Of a stretch of 53,189 bases of DNA, positions 34,871 to 42,889 are shown in pieces. Source of the stretch: JBEIFW01 sp046081125 (GTDB lineage Bacteria; Actinomycetota; Acidimicrobiia; Acidimicrobiales; Ilumatobacteraceae); contig JBJTVH010000110.1 of assembly GCA_046081125.1 (NCBI GenBank), positions 1 to 53,189 of the forward strand, in the 5' to 3' direction. The notes beneath the pieces were generated by a model. The model did no database searches, was not told the origin of the DNA, and worked only from the letters and a program-made list of their open reading frames with translations. Each line of letters starts with the position of its first letter. Position 1 is the first letter of the stretch. The translations under genes and the position numbers were made by a program.

Positions 34871-35535
34871 GCAACCGCAGCCTGCCCGCCCGCCCGTTCC
34901 CGCTGGCCTTCGATCCGGCGTCGACGGCGCTCGTCGTCATCGACATGCAGCGTGACTTCCTCGAGCCCGGCGGGTTCGGCGAGCTGCTCGGCAACGACGT
35001 GTCGTTGCTGCGCACCACGATCGAGCCCACACGCCGGGTGCTCGCCGCGGCGCGTGCCGCCGGGATGTTCGTGGTCCACACCCGAGAAGGGCATCGGGCG
35101 GACCTCTCGGACTGCCCGCCGGCCAAGCTCACACGGGGCGGGAAGACGTTCATCGGCGCCGACGGCCCGATGGGACGGATCCTCGTGCGGGGCGAGGCGG
35201 GACACGACATCATCCCGGAGCTCGCGCCGATTACGGGCGAACCGGTGCTCGACAAGCCGGGCAAGGGGGCGTTCCATGCCACGGACCTGGACCAGTTGCT
35301 TCGCACCCGGGGTATCCGGGCCCTCCTGGTGTGCGGGGTGACCACCGAGGTGTGCGTCCACACGACGGTGCGGGAGGCCAACGATCGCGGCTACGAGTGC
35401 GCGGTGCTCGAGGACTGCGTCGGCTCGTACTTCCCGGAGTTCCAGCGGGTCGGGATCGCAATGATCGAGGCGCAGGGTGCGATCTTCGGCTGGGTGTCGT
35501 CGTCGTCGGCGGCCGTCGAGGCGCTGAGCGGATGA
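34867..35535 (+). CDS. Isochorismatase-like cysteine hydrolase (biuret-hydrolase-like), copy 2
   Basis: A 222-residue paralogue of the enzyme at 32439. The triad is Asp26 (LVVIDMQRDFL), Lys133 (KPGKGAFHATDL) and Cys163 (GVTTEVCVHTTVREANDRGY). It differs in the region around residues 87-98 (KLTRGGKTFIGA instead of KRWRSQRIGAG) and near the C-terminus, where the substrate cap lies, so a different amide is likely. The only suitable start is TTG 34867, overlapping the atzF stop (TTGA); no ATG or GTG is in frame nearby. Confidence 0.85.
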   Translation: MSNRSLPARPFPLAFDPASTALVVIDMQRDFLEPGGFGELLGNDVSLLRTTIEPTRRVLAAARAAGMFVVHTREGHRADLSDCPPAKLTRGGKTFIGADGPMGRILVRGEAGHDIIPELAPITGEPVLDKPGKGAFHATDLDQLLRTRGIRALLVCGVTTEVCVHTTVREANDRGYECAVLEDCVGSYFPEFQRVGIAMIEAQGAIFGWVSSSSAAVEALSG

Positions 35536-36305
35536 CCCCACGGGTCGTTGCGCACGGCCCGCTGGTGCCCGCTGGGCCGAGCACGGGGGTGGTCGTCCAT
35601 GCGTCGGCGTCGGTCGTGTACGTCGAGTGGTCGGGTCGAGACCTGCTCACCGCCGTGCACGACGATCGCCACGGCCGCTCGCCCTGGTCGGTCACCGTGG
35701 CCGGCATCGGCCCGCTCGACACCTGGGCCCGCGGCGGGGACGTGGCCGCGGTGCGAGCCGGACGGCTGCGCGTGGGGCGGCTCGTCGTGGGCCTCGGTCC
35801 CCCGAACGGGCCCGCCGTACGGCCGTCGGTGAACCGACCGTCGTGGGATCCTGCGCAAGCGAGCCGAGCGTTGCGGGGCAGAGCTCCCGATGCGTTGACC
35901 GCTGCGTTCGCCCGTGCCGGGATCGCGGGTCCGGCCTGGTTGGACCGGGCCGAGCAGCTCGTGGGTCGGGGGCCCGGACTGACGCCGTCGGGCGACGACG
36001 TGCTGACCGGTGCGCTGTGCGCCTTCCACCGTCACGGTGCCCCGGGGCTGCACGCCCGGCTCGTGACGGTGGCACAGGATGCGGGGTTGCGAACCACCGC
36101 CGTCGGCGCCCATCAGCTCCGAGCAGCGGCGCAGGGATGGTTCGTCGAGGCACTCGTCGACGTCGTGGACGCGGCGGATCCCGACTCGCTCGCGCGGGTC
36201 GTCCCGGTGCTGCTCGGGATCGGGGCCACGTCGGGGGCCGATCTTCTGGCCGGTGTCGTCCTCGCGCTCGATGCGCTCGCAACGACCCGGGAGCTGGTCC
36301 CGTGA
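35532..36305 (+). CDS. allH: DUF2877 protein (AllH/YlbF-like carbamoyltransferase component)
   Basis: A 257-residue soluble protein with the DUF2877 signature GRGPGLTPSGDDVLTGALCA near residue 150 and a second conserved patch TSGADLLAGVVLAL at the end. In Escherichia coli the homologous trio YlbF (AllH), FdrA and YlbE (AllG) was linked to oxamate carbamoyltransferase, which moves a carbamoyl group between oxalurate and phosphate. All three are here in consecutive overlapping genes. The precise substrate of this complex is unknown. Confidence 0.83.
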   Translation: MTPRVVAHGPLVPAGPSTGVVVHASASVVYVEWSGRDLLTAVHDDRHGRSPWSVTVAGIGPLDTWARGGDVAAVRAGRLRVGRLVVGLGPPNGPAVRPSVNRPSWDPAQASRALRGRAPDALTAAFARAGIAGPAWLDRAEQLVGRGPGLTPSGDDVLTGALCAFHRHGAPGLHARLVTVAQDAGLRTTAVGAHQLRAAAQGWFVEALVDVVDAADPDSLARVVPVLLGIGATSGADLLAGVVLALDALATTRELVP

Positions 36306-37768
36306 GCGCCGCGCCCACCGTGCGCCATCTGGTCCTCGCCGGCTGCTACCGCGACTCGGTGGCGCTGCTCGCGCTGTCGAGCGAGCTCGCCGGGCTACCC
36401 GGTGTCGAGGTCGCATCGGTCGTGATGGGGACCCCGGCCAACCTCGAACGTCTCGCCGACAGCGGCCTCGGTGGGGTGCCGGCCGGTCCCGGTGATGTCG
36501 TGGTGGCCGTGCGAGCGCTCGACGAGGACGCGGCGCTCGCGGCGCTGGAGCGCGCGCAGGCGCGAGTGCGCGAACCGGTCGGCGGATCGGGCCCGGGGGA
36601 TCCCGCGGCAATCGAGCCGGTCCGGTCGCTCGCGGCTGCGGTGGCGGCCGACCCGGCGATCTCGCTCGCGGTGGTCTCGGTGCCCGGCGACTACGCCGCC
36701 GCCGAAGCCACCAAGGCGCTGCAGCTCGGGTTGCACGTGTTGCTGTTCAGCGACAACGTTCCCCTCGCCGACGAGGTGGCGCTGAAGCAGCAGGCCGACC
36801 GCCTCGGCCTGCTCGTGATGGGCCCGGACTGCGGCACGGCGATCGTCGCCGGGGTCCCGCTCGGGTTCGCGAACGAGGTCCGCCGCGGCCCGGTCGGGGT
36901 GGTGGGCGCGTCGGGCACCGGCATGCAGGAGGTGACGACGCGGCTGCACCGGGCCGGCACCGGCGTGTCCCATGCCCTCGGGGTGGGCGGTCGCGACCTG
37001 TCGGCGGCCGTCGGGGGGCGCTCGACGCTCGCCGCGCTCGAGGTGCTCGCCGGCGATACCGCCACGGAGGTGATCGTGCTGATCGCCAAGCCGCCCGACC
37101 CCGAGGTGGCCGAGCGGGTGCTGCGGGCCGCAACTGCGACGGGGCGCCCGGTGGTGGCCTGCCTGCTCGGGGCCGACCCGCACCGGTCGGTGCCGGCCGG
37201 CGTGCACGCCGTGTCCACGCTCGCTGCCGCCGCCGATGCCGCGGTGGCCCTCGTCGCCGGGCGGGCCCCGGCGTACGACGAACCGGCACCTGCGCCCCTG
37301 CGAAGGGGTACCCGTGCCGGCACCGTGGTGCGCGGGGCGTTCTGCGGCGGCACGTTCGCCCACGAAGCCGAGCTGTTGCTCGCTGCCGCCGGCGTCCCCC
37401 ACGAGGTGGTCGACTACGGCGACGACGAGTACACGCGCGGCCGGCCGCACCCGATGATCGATCCGGCGGTGCGAGACGCAGCGGCCGCCGCGGCGCTCGC
37501 CGACCCGACCACGGCCGTCGTCGTCGTCGACGTCGTGCTCGGCCACGGCGCCGGGCCCGATCCGCTGCCGGGACTCCTCGCCGCGATCGGGGCGACCCCG
37601 GGCGGTGCACCGGTCGTCGCCCACGTCTGCGGGACCGACGACGATCCGATCCCCCGCCGGGCCGTCGTCGCCGGTCTCCACGCGGCCGGGGTCGCCGTCG
37701 CCGAGTCGAACGCCGAGGCGGTGGCCTGGGCCGCAGCGCTGGCCGACAGCGCCGGGGTGGTGACGTGA
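36302..37768 (+). CDS. fdrA: FdrA family protein (carbamoyltransferase component)
   Basis: A 488-residue protein related to succinyl-CoA synthetase alpha/beta architecture, as in FdrA. Conserved segments: SVPGDYAAAEATKALQLG, GPDCGTAIVAGVPLGFAN, VGVVGASGTGMQEVTTRLHRAG, GVGGRDLSAAVGG and RGAFCGGTFAHEAELLL. No phospho-His motif of true CoA ligases is evident. It is somewhat shorter than the 555-residue E. coli FdrA. GTG 36302 overlaps the DUF2877 stop. It should form a complex with its two neighbours. Confidence 0.87.
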   Translation: MSAAPTVRHLVLAGCYRDSVALLALSSELAGLPGVEVASVVMGTPANLERLADSGLGGVPAGPGDVVVAVRALDEDAALAALERAQARVREPVGGSGPGDPAAIEPVRSLAAAVAADPAISLAVVSVPGDYAAAEATKALQLGLHVLLFSDNVPLADEVALKQQADRLGLLVMGPDCGTAIVAGVPLGFANEVRRGPVGVVGASGTGMQEVTTRLHRAGTGVSHALGVGGRDLSAAVGGRSTLAALEVLAGDTATEVIVLIAKPPDPEVAERVLRAATATGRPVVACLLGADPHRSVPAGVHAVSTLAAAADAAVALVAGRAPAYDEPAPAPLRRGTRAGTVVRGAFCGGTFAHEAELLLAAAGVPHEVVDYGDDEYTRGRPHPMIDPAVRDAAAAAALADPTTAVVVVDVVLGHGAGPDPLPGLLAAIGATPGGAPVVAHVCGTDDDPIPRRAVVAGLHAAGVAVAESNAEAVAWAAALADSAGVVT

Positions 37769-39201
37769 GCCCCCGCCGGGAGCTCGTGTCGCGGGTCCCG
37801 TCGGTCGTGTCGGTCGGACTCGACCGGTTCGACGCCGGCGTGGCCGGGGCCGGCGCACCCGTCGTCCACGTGGCCTGGCGGCCCCCGGCGGGCGGCGATC
37901 CGGTCGCCGGGCGGGCGCTCGCCGCCCTGGTGGGCGTGCCGGCCGTCGAGGAGGCCAACGCCGTCGCGTTCGCCCGGTACCTCGGCGCGGATCCGGTGCT
38001 CGTCGGCGTCGGGCGCGCCGGCGACCTGGTGCCCGCCCTCGGGGCCGGGGAGCGCCGGCTGCTGCACGCCGGCCCCCCGATCGCGTGGGCAGAGATGTGC
38101 GGACCGATGCAGGGGGCCGTCCTCGGTGCCGTGCTCGCCGAGCGGTGGGCGACCGATCCCGAGGCGGCCCGGGCGCTCGTCGACGCCGGTGGTGTCGCGC
38201 TCGACCCGTGCCACCACCACGGCTGCGTCGGGCCGATGGCCGGGGTGGTGGCGCCGTCGATGCCGATGTGGATCGTCGAAGATGCCCGCAGCGGCCGCCG
38301 GGCGTGTTCGACGCTCAACGAGGGCCTGGGCACGGTGCTGCGGTTCGGCGCCATCGGCCCCGAAGTGCTCGACCGGCTGGGCTGGATGGCCGGGGAACTC
38401 GGTCCGGCGCTCGCGCCGGCGGTCGCGCAACTCGGGGGGCTGCGGCTCAAGCCGTTGCTCGCCCAGGCGCTGCACATGGGCGACGAGGGGCACAACCGGA
38501 ACGTCGCTGCGACCGGGTTGTTGCTCAAGCAACTGGTTCCGGCGCTGCTCGCCGGGGACGCCGATCGCTCGGCGCTCGGCCGGGTGGTCCGGTTCCTGGC
38601 CGGCAACGACCACACGTTCCTGAACGTCTCGATGGCGGCGTGCAAGGTGATGCTCGATGCCGCCGCCGGTGTCCCCGGCAGTTCGATGGTGACGGCCATG
38701 GCCCGCAACGGGGTGCAGTTCGGCATCCGGCTCGCAGGCACCGGCGACCGGTGGTTCGAGGCGCCGGCCAACCGGGTCGAGGGCTTGTACTTCCCCGGGT
38801 TCGGGCCCGACGACGCCGCCGCGGATCTCGGGGACTCGGCGATCACCGAGACCGCCGGGCTCGGGGCCTTCGCGATGGCCGCAGCGCCGGCGATCGTGCA
38901 GTTCGTCGGGGGCACTCCCGCCGACGCCGTGGCGCACAGCCGGCGGATGCATGCGATCACGCTGGGGGTGAACGACGCGTTCAGCTTGCCGGCGTTGGGG
39001 TTCGCGCCGACCGCAGCAGGGATCGACGCCCGGGCGGTGGTGGACACGGGCGTCGTGCCGGTGATCAACACCGGGATCGCACACCGGGAAGCCGGTGTCG
39101 GGCAGATCGGCGCCGGGATCACGACGGCGCCCGCCGCCTGCTTCACCGCAGCGGTCACGGCCCTGGCCGCAGCGACCGTGAGCGCGGTGGCACCGACCTG
39201 A
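37765..39201 (+). CDS. allG: DUF1116 protein (AllG/YlbE-like carbamoyltransferase component)
   Basis: A 478-residue protein of the DUF1116 family. Hallmarks are WAEMCGPMQGAVLGAVL, DPCHHHGCVGPMAGVVAPSMP, LAQALHMGDEGHNRN, NDHTFLNVSMAACK and the C-terminal NTGIAHREAGVGQIGAG. It overlaps FdrA by 4 bp and closes the operon. Together with FdrA and DUF2877 it is predicted to transfer or phosphorolyse a carbamoyl group. Six bp after its stop lies the convergent acyl-CoA dehydrogenase gene. Confidence 0.88.
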   Translation: MSPRRELVSRVPSVVSVGLDRFDAGVAGAGAPVVHVAWRPPAGGDPVAGRALAALVGVPAVEEANAVAFARYLGADPVLVGVGRAGDLVPALGAGERRLLHAGPPIAWAEMCGPMQGAVLGAVLAERWATDPEAARALVDAGGVALDPCHHHGCVGPMAGVVAPSMPMWIVEDARSGRRACSTLNEGLGTVLRFGAIGPEVLDRLGWMAGELGPALAPAVAQLGGLRLKPLLAQALHMGDEGHNRNVAATGLLLKQLVPALLAGDADRSALGRVVRFLAGNDHTFLNVSMAACKVMLDAAAGVPGSSMVTAMARNGVQFGIRLAGTGDRWFEAPANRVEGLYFPGFGPDDAAADLGDSAITETAGLGAFAMAAAPAIVQFVGGTPADAVAHSRRMHAITLGVNDAFSLPALGFAPTAAGIDARAVVDTGVVPVINTGIAHREAGVGQIGAGITTAPAACFTAAVTALAAATVSAVAPT

Positions 39202-39207
39202 CGGCGG

Positions 39208-40380
39208 TCAGCTGGGGCCGGGCTCCTTGGGCAGGCCGAGGACGCGCTCGCCCAGGGTGTTGCGCTGGATCTCGTCGGTGCCACCGCCGAGGGACATTCC
39301 GCGGCAGTTGAGGACGTGGTACTGCCAGTAGTCGGACTCCTGGTCTTCGCCGTCCCAGGCGATACCGCCGGGGAAGGCCAGGGCCGCGGCCACGTCGGCG
39401 GCGGCGCGGCCCTGCCGGGTGCGCCACAGCTTGCCGATCGAGGGATGGGCGCTGCGATCGCCGAGCCATCGCATGATCCGCTCCCCGCTGTGGGCGCGAG
39501 CCAGCCGCTGGCGGACCTGCGGATCCCGGTCCCGGCCCGCGGTACGGGCGAGTTCGACGAGTTGTTGCACCGGCAACGGGTTGCGACCGGTCTTGGTCTT
39601 CTCGGTGGCCCGCCCGGCGTTCACCGATGCGGTACCGGTCGCGACGCGCTCGTGGGCAAGGAGCGCCGTCGCCATCCGCCAGCCGTCCTCGCGCCCACCG
39701 ATCACCCAGTCCAGCGGTGCGCGGGCGTCGTCGATGAACACCTCGTTGAATTCGGCGACGCCGGTCATCTGCCGCAGCGGTCGCACCGTCACCCCGTTCT
39801 GGCGCATAGGAAGGATCAGCATCGTGATGCCGCGGTGCTTGGGCGCGGCAGGGTCGGTGCGTGCGAGCAGGACGGCGAGGTCGGCGTGCTGGGCGCCCGA
39901 CGTCCACACCTTCTGGCCCGTCACCACCCATTCGTCGCCGTCGCGGACGGCTCGCGTCGACAATGCCGCGAGGTCGGAGCCTGCGCCGGGTTCGGAGTAG
40001 AGCTGGCACCAGATCTCCTCACCCCGCAGTCCCGGACGAAGGAACCGGGCCCGCTGCGCATCCGAACCGTGGTCGCGGATCGTCGGCAGCGCCATGCCGA
40101 CCCCGATGCCGAACACGCTTTCCACGGTGGGTACCCGGCCCCGGCTCTCCTCCCGGTAGACGGCCGCTTCGTCGGGTCGGGCTCCTGCGCCGCCGAACTC
40201 GCTCGGGTAGCCGAACCCGGCCAGACCGGCGTCGTAGAGCTCTGCGCGCCACGCCTTGGCCCGAGCGACGTGCGAGGCAGTGCCCTCGCCGCCGTCGGCG
40301 CCGGCGGCGGCCAGCACGCTCGGCAGCGCGTCGAAGAACGCCCGCACGTGTCGGCGGAACCCGTCGAGCTCGTCGCTCAT
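39208..40380 (-). CDS. Acyl-CoA dehydrogenase family protein
   Basis: A 390-residue FAD enzyme. Seen: the N-terminal helical domain, YPSEFGGAG (30s loop of the family), ELYSEP-type FAD contact LYSEPGAGSDLA, WVVTGQKVWTSGA, and the C-terminal SLGGGTDEIQRNTLGERVLGLP. The usual catalytic Glu cannot be placed by eye. It belongs to the group common in actinobacterial lipid, steroid or terpenoid catabolism; substrate unknown. ATG 40380 overlaps the upstream hydratase stop (ATGA). The frame is open further upstream only in antisense of that gene. Confidence 0.9.
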   Translation of the reverse strand: MSDELDGFRRHVRAFFDALPSVLAAAGADGGEGTASHVARAKAWRAELYDAGLAGFGYPSEFGGAGARPDEAAVYREESRGRVPTVESVFGIGVGMALPTIRDHGSDAQRARFLRPGLRGEEIWCQLYSEPGAGSDLAALSTRAVRDGDEWVVTGQKVWTSGAQHADLAVLLARTDPAAPKHRGITMLILPMRQNGVTVRPLRQMTGVAEFNEVFIDDARAPLDWVIGGREDGWRMATALLAHERVATGTASVNAGRATEKTKTGRNPLPVQQLVELARTAGRDRDPQVRQRLARAHSGERIMRWLGDRSAHPSIGKLWRTRQGRAAADVAAALAFPGGIAWDGEDQESDYWQYHVLNCRGMSLGGGTDEIQRNTLGERVLGLPKEPGPS

Positions 40381-41105
40381 CGGGCTGCTCCCGGCTCGGG
40401 CGCAGCGGTCGGTAGCCCGGCCAGGCCGGCGAACCAGGCGTCGGGATCGGCGGGGTTCGTCCGTAGGCGCTGCCACAGTCCGCGGATCGCAGCTCGGCCC
40501 GACGGTGGGTGGCCGGCGATGCGGTCCGCCATCGCACGCGCCCGGTCGGCGACCTCGTCGTCGGGACAGACCTCCGTGACCAGGCCGAGGCGCAGCAGTT
40601 CCGGTGCCGGGATCCGGTCGCCGAGCAGCGTGACCCGGTCGCCGACGCTGACCGGGTGGCGCAGGTGCAACCAGGCCTGGCACATCGGGGCGCCGAGACC
40701 GAGGGCGATCTCCCCCACCTGGAGCACCGCCGACTCGCCGGCCACCACCACGTCCGCCGCGAGCACGAGTGCTGCGCCGGCGTTGATGGCGAACCGCTCG
40801 AGCGCCACGACGACGGGCACCTCGCACCGGAACAGCGCCTGGTGCACCCCGACCCATGCCTCGCGGGCTGCGGGGTCGCCGGGCGCAGCACCGGGAACGC
40901 CGAGGTCGAGCCCGGAGCAGAACGTCCCGCCTGCACCGCGCAGGAGCAGGCAACCGACCGTCGGATCCGCGGCGGCGCCGGTGACCGCTGCGGCGAGCGC
41001 GTTCGACAGCGCCGGTATCACGGCGTTGCGCCGCCCGGGGCGGTTGAGTACCACCTCGACTCGCGCGCCGATCCGCTCGACGAGCACGACTGGTTCGTCC
41101 GTCAC
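40377..41105 (-). CDS. Enoyl-CoA hydratase/isomerase family protein
   Basis: A 242-residue crotonase. Oxyanion-hole segments are GTFCSGLDLG and FAINAGAALVLAADVVVAGESA. In place of the usual A-x-Fx-(E) catalytic patterns it has LQVGEIALGLGAPMCQ, with Glu at the second conserved position. It is translationally coupled to the acyl-CoA dehydrogenase, so the pair likely performs consecutive beta-oxidation-type steps on one acyl-CoA. Confidence 0.86.
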   Translation of the reverse strand: MTDEPVVLVERIGARVEVVLNRPGRRNAVIPALSNALAAAVTGAAADPTVGCLLLRGAGGTFCSGLDLGVPGAAPGDPAAREAWVGVHQALFRCEVPVVVALERFAINAGAALVLAADVVVAGESAVLQVGEIALGLGAPMCQAWLHLRHPVSVGDRVTLLGDRIPAPELLRLGLVTEVCPDDEVADRARAMADRIAGHPPSGRAAIRGLWQRLRTNPADPDAWFAGLAGLPTAAPEPGAAR

Positions 41106-41167
41106 GGGACTCCTTCCCCCGGGAACGGTGTCCTAGGCACCGGGCGGGCGCGTGTCAAGGTTCGGGG

Positions 41168-42877
41168 ATGATGAGGCTCGCACGCCTGCTGCCGGGGGTC
41201 GCCGGCCTGCGCAGCCTCGACCGTCGGGCCGTGGGTCGTGACGCCCTCGCCGGTCTCGTGGTCAGCGCGCTCGTCATCCCGGCCGGGCTCGGCTACGCGA
41301 CCGCGGCCGGTCTCCCGCCGGTCGCCGGGTTGTACGCCACGGTCGTCCCGCTCGTCGTCTACGCGTTCGTCGGTCCGAGCCGGGTGCTGGTGTTCGGTCC
41401 GGATTCGGCGCTGACGCCCATGATCCTCGCGTCGGTCGTCGCGCTCGGTCTGGAAGGGGTCGACCCGCTCGCGACCGCCGGTGCGCTCGCAGTGCTCGTC
41501 GGGTTGTTCTGCCTCGCGGGGAGCCTGTTGCGGTTGGGCACCGCCGCGGAGCTGCTCAGCCGGCCGATCCGCTACGGCTATCTCAACGGGATCGCCGTCA
41601 CGGTGATCGTGTTGCAGGCGCCGAAGCTGCTCGGGTTCGGCGTCGAGGCCGACGTCGCAGCCGCCGGCGTGGTCGAGCTGATCCGCGGCGTCGCCGACGG
41701 ACGGGTCCGCCTCACCGCAGCGGTCGTGGGGTCGATCGTCGTTGCGGTGCTCGTCCTGCAGCGGCGTCGGGCGCCCGCCGTGCCCGGTGCGCTGCTCGCT
41801 CTCGCCGGCGCGAGCGCCGCAGCGGCCTGGGGCTGGCTCGAGGGGGTGCCGGTCGTGGGCGACCTTCCGCGCGGGCTGCCGTCGCCGTCGCTGTCGACGG
41901 CGGTGTTCCCGCATCTGGCCGAGCTCACCGCTGCCGCCGTGGGGGTTGCCCTCGTGGCCTTTGCGGACACCTCGGTGCTCAGCCGGACGTGGTCGGCGCG
42001 CCTGGGTGCCGACGTCGACCCGAACGAGGAACTGCGCGCCCTCGGCGCCGTCAACCTCGCAACCGGGGCGCTGGGTGGGTTCCCGGTGTCGTCGAGCGCG
42101 ACGCGCACCCCGGTGGCGGTCCAGGCGGGATCGCGCAGCCAGGTGACTGGACTCGTCGCAGCCGCGACCATCGGCGTGCTGATCGTCGTCGCGCCCGCGG
42201 CGACACGGTTCCTACCGGTCGCCGCGCTGGCCGCGGTCGTGGCGGTCGCCGTGGCGGGGCTCGTCGAGGTTCGAGCGGTGTGGGACCTGCGCCGCATCGA
42301 CCCCTGGGAGCTCGTGGTGTCGGTCGTCTGCTTCGCGTGCGTGGTGGGCTTCGGTGTGCTCACCGGGATCCTGGTGTCGGTGGCGCTGTCGTTCGCGCTG
42401 TTCGTGCGGCGGGCGTGGCGTCCCTACAGCACCGAACTGGTGCGGGTGCGCGGCGTGAAGGGGTACCACGACGCGGCCCGCCATCTGGAGGGCGAGCGCG
42501 TGCCCGGCCTGGTGCTGTTCCGGTTCGACGCGCCCCTGTTCTTCGCCAACGCCGACCATTTCCGGGCTGAGGTCGTTGCGCTCGCCCGGCGTCCCGGGGT
42601 GCGGCGCATCGTCGTCACGGCCGAACCGATCACCGATGTCGACGCGACGGCCGGGGAGGTGCTCGCCGGCCTGCTCGACGACCTCGACCGGCTCGGGGTC
42701 GAGCTCGGGTTCGCCGAATTGAAGGGTGTCGTGCGGGACAAGCTCGACCGGATGGGGATCACCGACCGGACCGGCCCGGGGGCGCGTACCGTGGGCGCAG
42801 CGGTGAAGGACTACGTCGCCGCCTCCGCCGTGGCGTGGCACGACTGGGAGGACGGACCCCGACCCGAGACGCCCTGA
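41168..42877 (+). CDS. SulP family anion transporter with STAS domain
   Basis: A 569-residue transporter. About 12 to 14 membrane helices span 20-415, starting with DALAGLVVSALVIPAGLGYATAAGLPPVAGLYATVV and the typical GPDSALTPM, and later AFADTSVLSRTWSAR and FPVSSSATRTPVAVQAGSRSQ. A cytoplasmic STAS domain follows (about 430-550, VPGLVLFRFDAPLFFANADHF). Substrates in the family include sulfate, bicarbonate and dicarboxylates; none is assigned here. It starts 63 bp from the divergent hydratase gene. Confidence 0.92.
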   Translation: MMRLARLLPGVAGLRSLDRRAVGRDALAGLVVSALVIPAGLGYATAAGLPPVAGLYATVVPLVVYAFVGPSRVLVFGPDSALTPMILASVVALGLEGVDPLATAGALAVLVGLFCLAGSLLRLGTAAELLSRPIRYGYLNGIAVTVIVLQAPKLLGFGVEADVAAAGVVELIRGVADGRVRLTAAVVGSIVVAVLVLQRRRAPAVPGALLALAGASAAAAWGWLEGVPVVGDLPRGLPSPSLSTAVFPHLAELTAAAVGVALVAFADTSVLSRTWSARLGADVDPNEELRALGAVNLATGALGGFPVSSSATRTPVAVQAGSRSQVTGLVAAATIGVLIVVAPAATRFLPVAALAAVVAVAVAGLVEVRAVWDLRRIDPWELVVSVVCFACVVGFGVLTGILVSVALSFALFVRRAWRPYSTELVRVRGVKGYHDAARHLEGERVPGLVLFRFDAPLFFANADHFRAEVVALARRPGVRRIVVTAEPITDVDATAGEVLAGLLDDLDRLGVELGFAELKGVVRDKLDRMGITDRTGPGARTVGAAVKDYVAASAVAWHDWEDGPRPETP

Positions 42878-42889
42878 CCCGGCGCAGCG

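Noticed and set aside
36302..37768. FdrA gene as a succinyl-CoA synthetase
   Set aside because: The phospho-His motif is not evident, the length differs, and both neighbours are the known FdrA partners.
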